Below, one piece after another: positions 32,580 to 40,616 of a DNA stretch of 40,616 bases. Both the position numbers and the translations under genes were made by a program. How positions within the stretch are numbered: the stretch's first letter is position 1; every line of letters begins with the position of its first letter. The DNA is taken from positions 1-40,616 of the forward strand of contig JNET01030093.1 of assembly GCA_000697455.1 (NCBI GenBank). The letters run 5' to 3'. Source of the DNA: Basidiobolus heterosporus B8920. Lineage: Eukaryota; Basidiobolomycota; Basidiobolomycetes; Basidiobolales; Basidiobolaceae. The notes below the pieces were generated by a model, which was not told the origin of the DNA, searched no databases, and saw nothing but the letters and a program-made list of their open reading frames with translations.

Positions 32580-35087
32580 TTAGAAGATGAAGTGATTTTG
32601 GGCCATGGGCAACTCGGTAGCAGGGGGACAAGTCATGAGTACACCATCAGCATACACCTCATAAGTTTCCGGATCTACCTTAATTTCGGGAGTGATACCG
32701 TTATGCTTCATGTCTGATTTTCTGAGTCCACGGCACTTCTTAACTGGCTCAGCTTGCTTCCTGAGCTTGTATTTATCAATAAGACCGGAATCAACCGAGT
32801 CCTGGCTGACAAAAGCAAGTGCTCGAACACCTGCGCCTGTGGCACCGAACATCTCGCGCCCAATTACGGGCTGAGTGGTAGGAATGGAAGCATTTGCGTC
32901 ACCCATGTTTGCCCAAGCAACCATACCACCCTTGATAATAAGCTCGGGCTTGGTACCAAAGAAGGCAGGGTTATACATGACAAGATCGGCGTATTTTCCA
33001 ACTTCAATTGAGCCAATAATGTGAGCACAACCGTGGGCGATGGCTGGGTTGATGGTGTATTTGGACACATAACGCTTGGCACGGAAATTATCGTTGTCCG
33101 GCTGGCTCTTCTCATTGGGAGCTGGTAGATGACCTCTTTGAACCTTGTTTTTGTGGGCAGTCTTCCAAGTTCTGGATACCACTTCTCCAATACGTCCCAT
33201 TGCTTGAGAGTCGGAAGAAATGACTGAAATAGCACCAAGATCATGGAGAACGTCTTCGGCTGCTATCGTTTCAGCTCGAATTCTGGATTCAGCAAATGCA
33301 ACATCTTCTGGAATGCGCTTGTCAAGATGATGACACACCATCAACATATCAACGTGCTCATCTAAAGTATTGTTGCAGTAAGGGCGAGTTGGGTTAGTAG
33401 ACGAGGGAAGAACAAATTCCTCTCCACAAACACGAATAATATCGGGGGCGTGACCACCACCGGCACCTTCAGAATGATAGGTATGAATAGTACGTTCTTT
33501 GAATGCTTTAATGGTAGCCTCAACATAACCAGATTCATTCAAAGTATCGGTGTGAATAGTTGCTTGGACATCAAACTCTTCGCAAACGGTTAGACAATTG
33601 TCGATAGCAGCTGGGGTAGATCCCCAATCTTCGTGGAGCTTGAGGCCCAGAGCTCCAGCTCTAACTTGTTCACGGAGAGCATCGGCATCGGAGCAATTAC
33701 CCTTACCGGTGAAACCCATATTTACTGGGACATGGTCAGTGCTTTGGAGCATAAACTGAATATGGTTGGCTCCTGGGGTGCACGTAGTGGCATTAGTACC
33801 GGTGTTTGGGCCAGTTCCACCTCCAATCATGGTGGTGATACCGCTGCTAAGTGCTTCATAGGCCAACTGTGGGCAAATGAAATGGACGTGGGTATCGATA
33901 GCACCAGCGGTAAAAATGTGCCCTTCACCAGCTAAAGCCTCTGTAGAGCCTCCCACAATCATTCCAGGTGTTACATTGTCCATGACATCTGGGTTACCAG
34001 CTTTACCAATACCAGCAATCTTGAAATCCTTGATACCGATATCAGCTTTAAAAACACCAGTGTGGTCCAAAATAATACAGTTGGTAATGACAAGGTCAAG
34101 GCAATCTTCGTCAGAAACGGCAGTTTTTTGACCCATACCTTCACGGAGAACCTTTCCACCACCAAACTTACATTCATCACCGTATACTGTGAAATCCTTT
34201 TCAATCTCGATGATGAGATCAGTATCTCCAAGGCGAACTTTGTCACCGACAGTAGGCCCATACATGTCAACGTAGGTGGAATGCTCCAAACTAAATGGTT
34301 GAGGTGTAGGAAGAGATGGTTGCTCACGGTGCTGGAAGTTAAGTCGTCTACACCTTTCAATGATCTCGGGGACCCTAGAACGGTCGACAGGACCTGTAGC
34401 AATGTTGTTACCACCGGTAATCACCTTGTCACCACCAATATCGACCAAGGTAACAGTCTTCGACTCTCCTGGCTCAAAACGAACCGCAGTTCCAGCAGCA
34501 ATATCTAGCCGGCGTCCATAGGCAACTCCGCGATCGAAACATAACTCAGCGTTGGTTTCGACAAAGTGGTAGTGCGAGCCAACCTGGATAGGTCTATCTC
34601 CATTGTTCGTGACAGCAAGAGCGACACGCTCTCTATTAGGAACAAGAGCAATTTTTTCTGTGCGAAGGAACAAAGAACCTGGCAGACTCTGTTTATCAAC
34701 AGGAGCGACAGCAGGGAATATATCCATAGATGGGATAGGCAAGAAAGATCCGAACAATGCAAGCTCAATGTTTCCATCCTCAGTACAAATAGGATCGTGG
34801 ATGGTAACCAAGAAAGTACCTTCACTGAAGGTACCTTCAACTTGAACTTCATGTAGAGTGGCCAAAACCGCAGGACGGACATGTCTTCTTCCTAGTATTT
34901 GACGGCCAAGGTCCATAATTTCTGCAACTGAGTGCTTGCCATCTCTCATCAATTCTAAAGCTTGAGATGCTATCAATGCACTAGCTTCACTGTGGTTTAG
35001 CTGAATGCCTCTAGCTAGACGCATTTGAGCCAAGTATCCAACTTGGTGAAGCATAAGCTTATCCATTTCTCTGGGAACAAGTCTCAT
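32580..35087 (-). CDS. URE1: Urease (fused gamma-beta-alpha, nickel enzyme)
   Basis: This is a single uninterrupted frame of 835 aa, the normal length of fungal and plant ureases. It has the gamma part ([17 protein letters not shown]), the beta part (about 130-250; [14 protein letters not shown]) and the alpha part (from about 268). All active-site residues are in place, each 266 positions after its Klebsiella counterpart: nickel ligands H400, H402, H512, H538, D626; carbamylated lysine K483 (GLKLHEDWG); active-site flap C585 and H586 (MVCHHLD). It hydrolyses urea to ammonia and carbamate in the cytosol and needs accessory proteins for nickel loading; none is in this window. A TATAAATA box lies about 80 nt upstream (35163-35170). 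It is the only large gene here without introns. Confidence 0.97.
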   Translation of the reverse strand: MRLVPREMDKLMLHQVGYLAQMRLARGIQLNHSEASALIASQALELMRDGKHSVAEIMDLGRQILGRRHVRPAVLATLHEVQVEGTFSEGTFLVTIHDPICTEDGNIELALFGSFLPIPSMDIFPAVAPVDKQSLPGSLFLRTEKIALVPNRERVALAVTNNGDRPIQVGSHYHFVETNAELCFDRGVAYGRRLDIAAGTAVRFEPGESKTVTLVDIGGDKVITGGNNIATGPVDRSRVPEIIERCRRLNFQHREQPSLPTPQPFSLEHSTYVDMYGPTVGDKVRLGDTDLIIEIEKDFTVYGDECKFGGGKVLREGMGQKTAVSDEDCLDLVITNCIILDHTGVFKADIGIKDFKIAGIGKAGNPDVMDNVTPGMIVGGSTEALAGEGHIFTAGAIDTHVHFICPQLAYEALSSGITTMIGGGTGPNTGTNATTCTPGANHIQFMLQSTDHVPVNMGFTGKGNCSDADALREQVRAGALGLKLHEDWGSTPAAIDNCLTVCEEFDVQATIHTDTLNESGYVEATIKAFKERTIHTYHSEGAGGGHAPDIIRVCGEEFVLPSSTNPTRPYCNNTLDEHVDMLMVCHHLDKRIPEDVAFAESRIRAETIAAEDVLHDLGAISVISSDSQAMGRIGEVVSRTWKTAHKNKVQRGHLPAPNEKSQPDNDNFRAKRYVSKYTINPAIAHGCAHIIGSIEVGKYADLVMYNPAFFGTKPELIIKGGMVAWANMGDANASIPTTQPVIGREMFGATGAGVRALAFVSQDSVDSGLIDKYKLRKQAEPVKKCRGLRKSDMKHNGITPEIKVDPETYEVYADGVLMTCPPATELPMAQNHFIF

Positions 35088-35162
35088 GGCTGGTTAAAGT
35101 AGGTTACAATCTAAGGAGAGTTAAGGGGATTTCGTTAATAATATACGGCGTACCAAGTCATT

Positions 35163-35170
35163 TATTTATA
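35163..35170 (-). promoter_or_regulatory. TATA box of urease gene
   Basis: The minus strand reads TATAAATA about 80 nt upstream of the urease ATG at 35087. Confidence 0.45.
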
Positions 35171-35666
35171 GGCGAGCAGTCGAAGAAATTTTGTTACAGC
35201 ACTTAATTCTTGTTTACGTGATTATTGAGGGTGAAATTTGAGCCATATGTTGGATGCCTAGAGCACCATTCCCATTCAACACCTTAGTAACCTCACTATG
35301 GTTGAGCCACGGTACGGATCTAAGAAAGCCGCTACTTGATTCCAAGTATCTTATGACCGATTTCTCTCCGTTAGGGAAATTGCTTAAAGAAGAGCAAACC
35401 ATAGAGACCTGAATTGGTAAATCCAAATTTCGGTCCAAGTACACTAACCCAACAAGGACAAAGATCAAATTAACCAGAATAGGTAAAGATTTCTGTCATC
35501 ACCAGGACTAAATATGGCCATCACGCTCGAAAATCATTAATCCGGGGAACTGCGTAATGTAAGCAGGAAGTGTGAGATTGTATTATCATAACCCTTTCTT
35601 CCAGTGACTTGATAGATTTGGTACTTTTATTCCAATCAAGTAAGACATTCCTAATCAAGTCAAACA

Positions 35667-35698
35667 ATATGGTGCAGTATATGGTGCAGTATATGGTG
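35667..35698 (+). repeat. 12-bp tandem repeat, about 2.7 copies
   Basis: The unit ATATGGTGCAGT is repeated perfectly twice and followed by a partial third copy (ATATGGTG). This is minisatellite-like DNA in a gene-free stretch. Confidence 0.8.
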
Positions 35699-36852
35699 TA
35701 TATTCAAGTTATAATTGTAAGTTGTTATTCCATTCACAGTTAGAACATCCACGTGCATTTTATGTGCTCTTGATGCGTTTACACTGGAATAGGAATTTTA
35801 TATAGTATATAAGACTTCTTTGCGGCTAATGTGTTGACCAGTAAGTTGCCAAATAGGGCAGATTTTGCTTACTTGATTTTGCTGAATTTCCAAAAGCGCT
35901 AAAGTACTTCAATCAGCTTTAGTGTTTGTCTATCTGACAGAATAAACAAAAAACCCACATTAGAATAGAACTACTTCCCACGTAGACAAAATAGAACATT
36001 TACTTCTTGTGAAATGACAACTTGGCACTCAACAGCTCCACAGCCATAACAAATCTGTAGTTAAGTGGTAGTATTTGTCAATATATACCTCCCATGGAGA
36101 ACCAGCATCATGTTATTGATAACTATCCGCGTAAATATAATCACTGCAAATAAATATTTCCATTTTTGCCATAGTAGCACAAATATAGTCTCCTATAGTT
36201 GTTTGTAATAAATTATAGATCTAATCAGTCGAGCAATAATATATAGACACCACACTCTTGATGCGGACCACATCACAGGTATGTTGAATCTCTAGTCTAG
36301 TGTCATATCTACTACCATTACCGATTATTTGGGTTCATCTGGATTGTCGCTATTTTAGTATACAACTATGGTGGATTTATGAGAAGGATCAAGAGTTAGT
36401 CGATGAGGGAGAGACTAAACTACAATGAGCTACACATAAATATAATCGTACACTGAACTAACCAATATTTCTACTGGGCTTGTAAGTACTGTAGAAAATT
36501 CTTCAACACCAAGATGCATGCTGGAGAAGACATAAAATCCTTGACCAATGCATAAACATTAAACATGGTGGCACTAAGGCTTATGGACGTTCATAAGTTG
36601 AAGTCTAGCAATTCTCCAAATGCAGTGGTTGATACATACCGCTGATAGAACTTACCTTTAGGGCCCATTATTTCCCTATTGTTACCAACCAAGTGTGAAG
36701 TTTCCCTAGAATCATTGCTCTGTATTGTATTTCCTCGTCATATGTCGAATCTGTTTTGGACTGGTACACTGTAACTGCTGTGGATTGATAGTGTATGAGA
36801 TTGTGGGAGTATGATTGTTGATATTCTCAGCTTAGGTTTATTGATTTATACA

Positions 36853-37361
36853 TTAGGCGCGATTTCCAGTACACTCATTGTATTGAACGTTTCGTTCTGG
36901 GCAATCTTCTACGTATTGCATCTCTGCTACCGGAATTGTGTCTTGGGTGGGCTGCATCAGAACGTATGGATATGAAGAACTATTGTCTGAGTGTTCCGCT
37001 CCCTTCTGCTTGGCATATCCAAATGTGTTAGCCCCACTCCAAGTTCAAGACTAGGGCTTACCTGATACTCGACGTTGAAGCCTTTGCTGTTGTTAGCATT
37101 AGTAATGTTTATGTTATTATGCTCTCTGGTCACGGTAGTGAAAACCTAACGCAATAGCGGGGATTGGACATTTGATGTCTTAACGGCAGGCAATACCTGA
37201 GCGTTTTGGTAGCAATCGTTCGCATGCTGTGTACGTGGTGAGCTGCGATAATGAACCCTTCTATACTCGCGAGTGCACGGAGAGGAACAGCCGATTGGGG
37301 CAGCAACGGTAGCTTGAAGAGAAGCAAGGCCTAGACTCACTGCTACGGTAGAAAAGCGCAT
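36853..37361 (-). CDS. Small secreted glycoprotein-like protein (133 aa, three exons), function unknown
   Basis: Exons on the minus strand are 37197-37361, 37062-37145 and 36853-37005, all joined in phase 0 by GT-AG introns of 51 and 56 nt. The frame starts with a signal peptide (MRFSTVAVSLGLASLQATVA) and a TATATAA box lies about 45 nt upstream. The mature chain has a short N-terminal part with CSSPC and an arginine-rich stretch, a middle exon rich in asparagine with sequons (INIT, NNS), another sequon NSS in exon 3, and a C-terminal C-X10-C pair. Without splicing only a 71-aa fragment would be seen. The evidence for splicing is three consecutive frame-keeping exons, clean sites and a stop at a sensible place. 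I recognise no family; it may be lineage-specific. Confidence 0.6.
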
Positions 37362-37406
37362 GTTGAAGATCAGCTGAATAATGTGGTGGTGATTACCTGG
37401 GTTGTT

Positions 37407-37414
37407 ATATAACG
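37407..37414 (-). promoter_or_regulatory. TATA box of the 133-aa secreted protein gene
   Basis: TATATAAC on the minus strand lies about 45 nt before the ATG at 37361, a spacing like that of the other secreted-protein genes here. Confidence 0.5.
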
Positions 37415-38177
37415 TGGTGGACCATAAAATATGGTTTAGCTGAAGCTAATTGCTTACGGATTATTATGTATTTCATATCTCACCCTTCGTCGACTAAGCA
37501 GGTCATTACCCACACTCAAATCCCAAAATACTACTCATTCCTGTGGGCACACTTCCAATGATTGTTTGAGTTGTTTGCATTCCTCTCACACAACAGGTAC
37601 CATCAATATGCCTACAGTGCTATATCTTAGCTTATTTTTGAAATTTCCGTCCTTTATTTTTTGGAACCAGCTTTTGGAACCAGCTATAATGCTAAATCTG
37701 GCTGATACATGATACATAAAGTTAGTAACATATCAATTTTGTTTATGTACAAAATGAACAAAAATAAGCTAATTTCTGGAGTCCAAATTGGTCTCTCAAA
37801 TACTTTGGCGCCCTGTGAAGGCTTGATATATAGAAAACATGCTGACTTGTTTGACGAATGTTTAGCTTGCTTGAGTGCCGACTAAATCAGATAAAGAGTT
37901 CTGGGCTAGGACGATGGAATGCCATTCATTCACAGACTCTCCAATATTCCTATTGTGTTTCTAACCTTAGTAATCCCCACACTTCACTTCCTCTTATTCC
38001 TGATATCAAACATGCCTTCACTAAGCCCTCACTCATTCTCACAACTCCCATGAATTAGTTAGGGTTATAAATATAATAAAGCTTAACCTCCTCGAATCGG
38101 GGTGATTTATTATTGCCTGAACAAATACCAGGGAAGTGGAAAGCTGGTTGAAATGATCTCGTACTTGTACTGTGGAA
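37415..38177. other. Spacer between the two right-hand secreted-protein genes
   Basis: No gene is supported. It holds a 13-bp tandem duplication (37659-37684) and a GTTAGGGTT word at 38058-38066. A plus-strand frame at 37858-38058 has no supporting features. Confidence 0.45.
37659..37684 (+). repeat. 13-bp perfect tandem duplication
   Basis: TTTTGGAACCAGC occurs twice without a gap. Confidence 0.85.
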
Positions 38178-38961
38178 TCACACGGTGTCAATCCAAGTGG
38201 ATGGGTTGACAGTTACCATGCTGTAGATTGGTCTATGATTATTGAAGTAATCAACGTTCACAATGTCTCCATTAGCCTTTTTGCCGCGAATCTGAGATGT
38301 GTCTGAACCATCGAGAAAAATTGCACTGGAGCAACTTAAGCCTATCAGGATCTTACGGACTTCATATGGTGTAGCGTCCTTAATGCTTGTCAATATGATC
38401 TTGTTATCTATGCTTCTATAACAGATAGCAGTTCTGACCGTATTACCAGGAGGAGAAACAAGGTTTACACCATCAGCCCCTTCTTGACGCACAACCAAAG
38501 AAGTCCATCCAAGTCCTGGTCCAGGTGCAAGCTGATACCCCCGATGGCCCATTGGATATACTGCTTGTCGGTGACCCCATTAATGCTGTTGATGATGGTT
38601 GTTACAATGGAGTATTGCTCACCCTTCTTATAAGCAATCATGGTCTAGCATGATGGTCGCCATTCTGATCTATGGGAATTCCTTGTTTACTGCATACTAT
38701 TGCCACAGGTTTGCCTTCGAAGAAAAAGCTCCCATTTGATCCAAAGTTACCGGACACTGAAACGGGCTTTCCGTCAACCTTGGCCACATCTACGGCGCCA
38801 ATGTCGCTGACAATTGCAGTTACGTCAAGATTGTTGGATATGAACTGAGAGACTCGAGCAGTAGTGGTTTGCGGAATAGGGTCAAGACGCTTATTGATAG
38901 CCAATGAGGAAACTGCGAGTAAGGCCTGAAGGCTAGATAGTGTAAACAAGAGACGCTTCAT
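38178..38961 (-). pseudogene. Secreted phosphodiester-glycosidase-like protein (PF09992-like), apparent frameshift
   Basis: Exon 1 is 38698-38961 (ATG at 38961; an in-frame ATG at 39036 would hide the signal peptide). Exon 2 is 38178-38644, after a 53-nt GT-AG intron. The protein has a signal peptide (MKRLLFTLSSLQALLAVSSLA), a possible Kex2 site (NKR), then VSGNFGSNGSFFFEGKPVAI, IQWAIGG, VRTAICYRSIDNKI and AIFLDGSDTSQIR. This order resembles the NAGPA/phosphodiester glycosidase fold (asparagine-glycine-FF, AIGG, RTAIG, LDGG). The frame shifts by one base at a five-C run (38538-38542, plus strand), between AIGG and YQLAPG. A single missing base would explain it, giving about 243 aa. A weak 44-nt intron (GTCACC...TATCAG) would also restore frame but removes the AIGG motif. 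It could be a sequencing error or a true pseudogene. Confidence 0.55.
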
Positions 38962-40616
38962 TTTTGATGTTGAAAGAGCTTCGAGCCAGCAATATATAGA
39001 GCGATTCGTTGGTATCAAAGCCGTTCTTGATTCCATTAATCAAGACGGTTGTCTATCCTAGAGTATTCTAATCTTAATAGAGTTATACACATGACCCATT
39101 GACGATCCTTAGAAATAATGATCAATTGAATCAGTAATATTTTCTACAATCAGTTGGAAAGATTCAAGCAGTCTTCTTGTTTTTAAATTATGAGGTAATT
39201 GTCAAAACAGCCCTCCGAACCGAATTTACCAGAAAACTGGTTTCTCGGCGTCTGATTGCAATACCAAAATCTATTTAGTGTATCCTATTACTAATTTCTG
39301 GTGAGTAAAACGCTCCTGATCTAACTAGTTTCTGTGACATTCTTATCTAACTAGTTTCTGTGGCATTCTTATATCGTTAGATCACTATGGGAAAAAGTAA
39401 TGGTCAACAGGCTTCACTGTAAAAGATTTACTGAGCCACAACACAATTATTAAAAGCAGACTAAATATGTAAGGAGCCAAAGGAAATAGCATAAATGCAA
39501 GTAACTTGATAGAGAGCCAATGATATTGCTGATAGTTGTAGATTCATAACAGAAAGGGAAATGTTACACAAGGGGCAAACAATAATAGGAAAATTAATTG
39601 CCTGCTATTTATAGGCTTAACAGACCAGCCCCATCTGTATTAGGTGATTATATCTGATTTTTGATGAGTATTTAGTGCAGGGAATGAACTTAGTCTTGTA
39701 GGGGAGAGGATGAATCATCATACCATAAATCATGTGGTTGTAGTCCACTGCTAAATCAGCAGGTGCAAGGATGTATGACCAGAGTAATTATAAAATAGGT
39801 ATGATCAACTCCAATTTTGCCAACTCCAAGAACTAGATGTTCTCGCTTAAAAATATCACAAGAATGTGCCAATGTTGCCAAGCTGTCCCAAATGTCCTTG
39901 AACTGGCCTGGATTAAATTCAGTTAGTGGCTTCCCTCTTGCATTACACTTGGAGTTTCTGGATGAAAGTTAATTTTAGGGAGGGGAATGTTGACACTAAG
40001 TTAGTTTAGCACCCAAATATTCATATGATTAGGTGTATAACTTATTTTTTATATTTATGTGATATTTGGAGAAGTTGAAATCTGTAACATCATTCTGTAT
40101 TAATTTCAAGATTATGAAATGTTGAATTTGGAGAAAATCTTTAACATGTCTAAATCAGCCAAAACTTCTATAGTATGTTCTTAGAGCCCTCTAGAGTAGT
40201 ACATAATAGCTTCTTTATTTAGTTCTAACAAAAGGTACAAATACCATTCTTTGTACAATGAAGTATCAAGTGAAAGTACAACAACTTCTTATTATCCAAA
40301 GCTACTCCCAATATCACCATTCTGACAATCAACAGGTCATGAGCCCTACTGCTGTCCTCTAAAGAATGTCAAGTATCCCTATGAGAAATTGCGGTCAGAA
40401 TACCAGCAGAAAATTGCCAGATTTTTTTCCAGATCCATGATCACTGCAAAAGCACCATCATAAATGTTGAAATTCACATAATTTAGCATCTAATTATTCA
40501 TACTTGATCTCATCCTTATTATGTTTACTTAGTAATTTCCTCTCATCCAAAGTTCACACTTGAGTTTTACTTAGAATATTCTTCACTAACTTAGTGCTGT
40601 GAGAGTCTGGGAGTTA
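38962..40616. repeat. AT-rich right flank with interspersed repeat copies
   Basis: No gene is supported. The last 350 bp match pieces of the left end of the window in the same orientation (40275-40345 with 195-275; 40535-40592 with 776-840). Short palindromes CACTAA-C-TTAGTG (near 40584) and ACTAA-G-TTAGT (near 39995) may mark element edges. Confidence 0.45.
39319..39370 (+). repeat. 26-bp tandem duplication
   Basis: Two adjacent 26-bp copies (39319-39344 and 39345-39370), starting ATCTAACTAGTTTCTG, differ at one base. This suggests a recent local duplication in non-coding DNA. Confidence 0.85.

Larger units (their letters stand above)
35088..36852. other. Long non-coding stretch
   Basis: About 1.76 kb with no supported gene. 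It includes the urease promoter (TATAAATA on the minus strand at 35163-35170, CCCCTTAA leader word) and a 12-bp tandem repeat at 35667-35698. A minus-strand open frame at 35214-35468 lacks an ATG and homology. The rest is AT-rich without visible structure. Confidence 0.5.

Noticed and set aside
35214-35468. Minus-strand frame of 84 codons upstream of urease
   Set aside because: No ATG at the start, no homology, and it covers the region upstream of the urease TATA box.
36055-36085. tRNA A-box-like sequence (TAGTTAAGTGGTAGTA)
   Set aside because: No B box (GGTTCRANTCC) follows at the required distance and no cloverleaf can be drawn.
37858-38058. Plus-strand frame of 66 codons
   Set aside because: No signal peptide, homology or promoter; surrounded by AT-rich repeats.

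Overview
The window is nuclear DNA of a fungus. Nearly every gene is broken by short GT-AG introns (mostly about 50-90 nt). The conserved proteins are single-copy eukaryotic housekeeping factors of fungal type: a Pob3-type FACT subunit with no HMG box, a single-chain gamma-beta-alpha urease, and an EF-hand MscS channel. Short-intron structure, AT-rich spacers and several orphan secreted proteins fit an early-diverging filamentous fungus (Zoopagomycota or Mucoromycota grade). This placement is an inference and I could not test it.

Layout. Positions 1-1200 are AT-rich and hold diverged interspersed repeats that recur at the far right end. Positions 1274-4063 hold a small coiled-coil protein gene on the minus strand, divergent from two secreted cysteine-rich protein genes. 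Positions 4488-9512 hold NSA1/WDR74 (60S ribosome biogenesis, 8 exons) and the master cell-cycle kinase CDK1/CDC28 (5 exons). Positions 9513-12203 hold a C2H2 zinc-finger gene converging on an EF-hand MscS channel gene. Positions 13461-21652 hold GCN1 (about 2,659 aa), the Gcn2 activator. Positions 22467-25132 hold a RIM2-type mitochondrial pyrimidine nucleotide carrier and an endosulfine/Igo1 PP2A inhibitor. Positions 25824-35087 are all on the minus strand: POB3, an orphan tail-anchored protein, the APC/C subunit CDC16/APC6 (11 exons), and an intronless urease. Positions 35088-40616 are mostly non-coding and contain a three-exon orphan secreted protein and a secreted phosphodiester-glycosidase-like gene with an apparent frameshift.

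Function. The genes form no obvious operon-like cluster. Three of them (CDK1, the Igo1-type endosulfine and APC6) act on the same mitotic switch. GCN1 and urease both concern nitrogen or amino-acid status. NSA1 and GCN1 both concern ribosomes. I treat this co-location as chance.

All exon structures were built by hand by matching reading frame across GT-AG introns and comparing with remembered family features; no search was run. I found no tRNA, rRNA, CRISPR or intact transposase. The most useful leads are a PTTAIRE variant of the CDK1 PSTAIRE helix, the broken phosphodiester-glycosidase-like gene, the orphan three-exon secreted gene, the intronless urease, and G-rich TTAGGG-like tracts in intergenic DNA.
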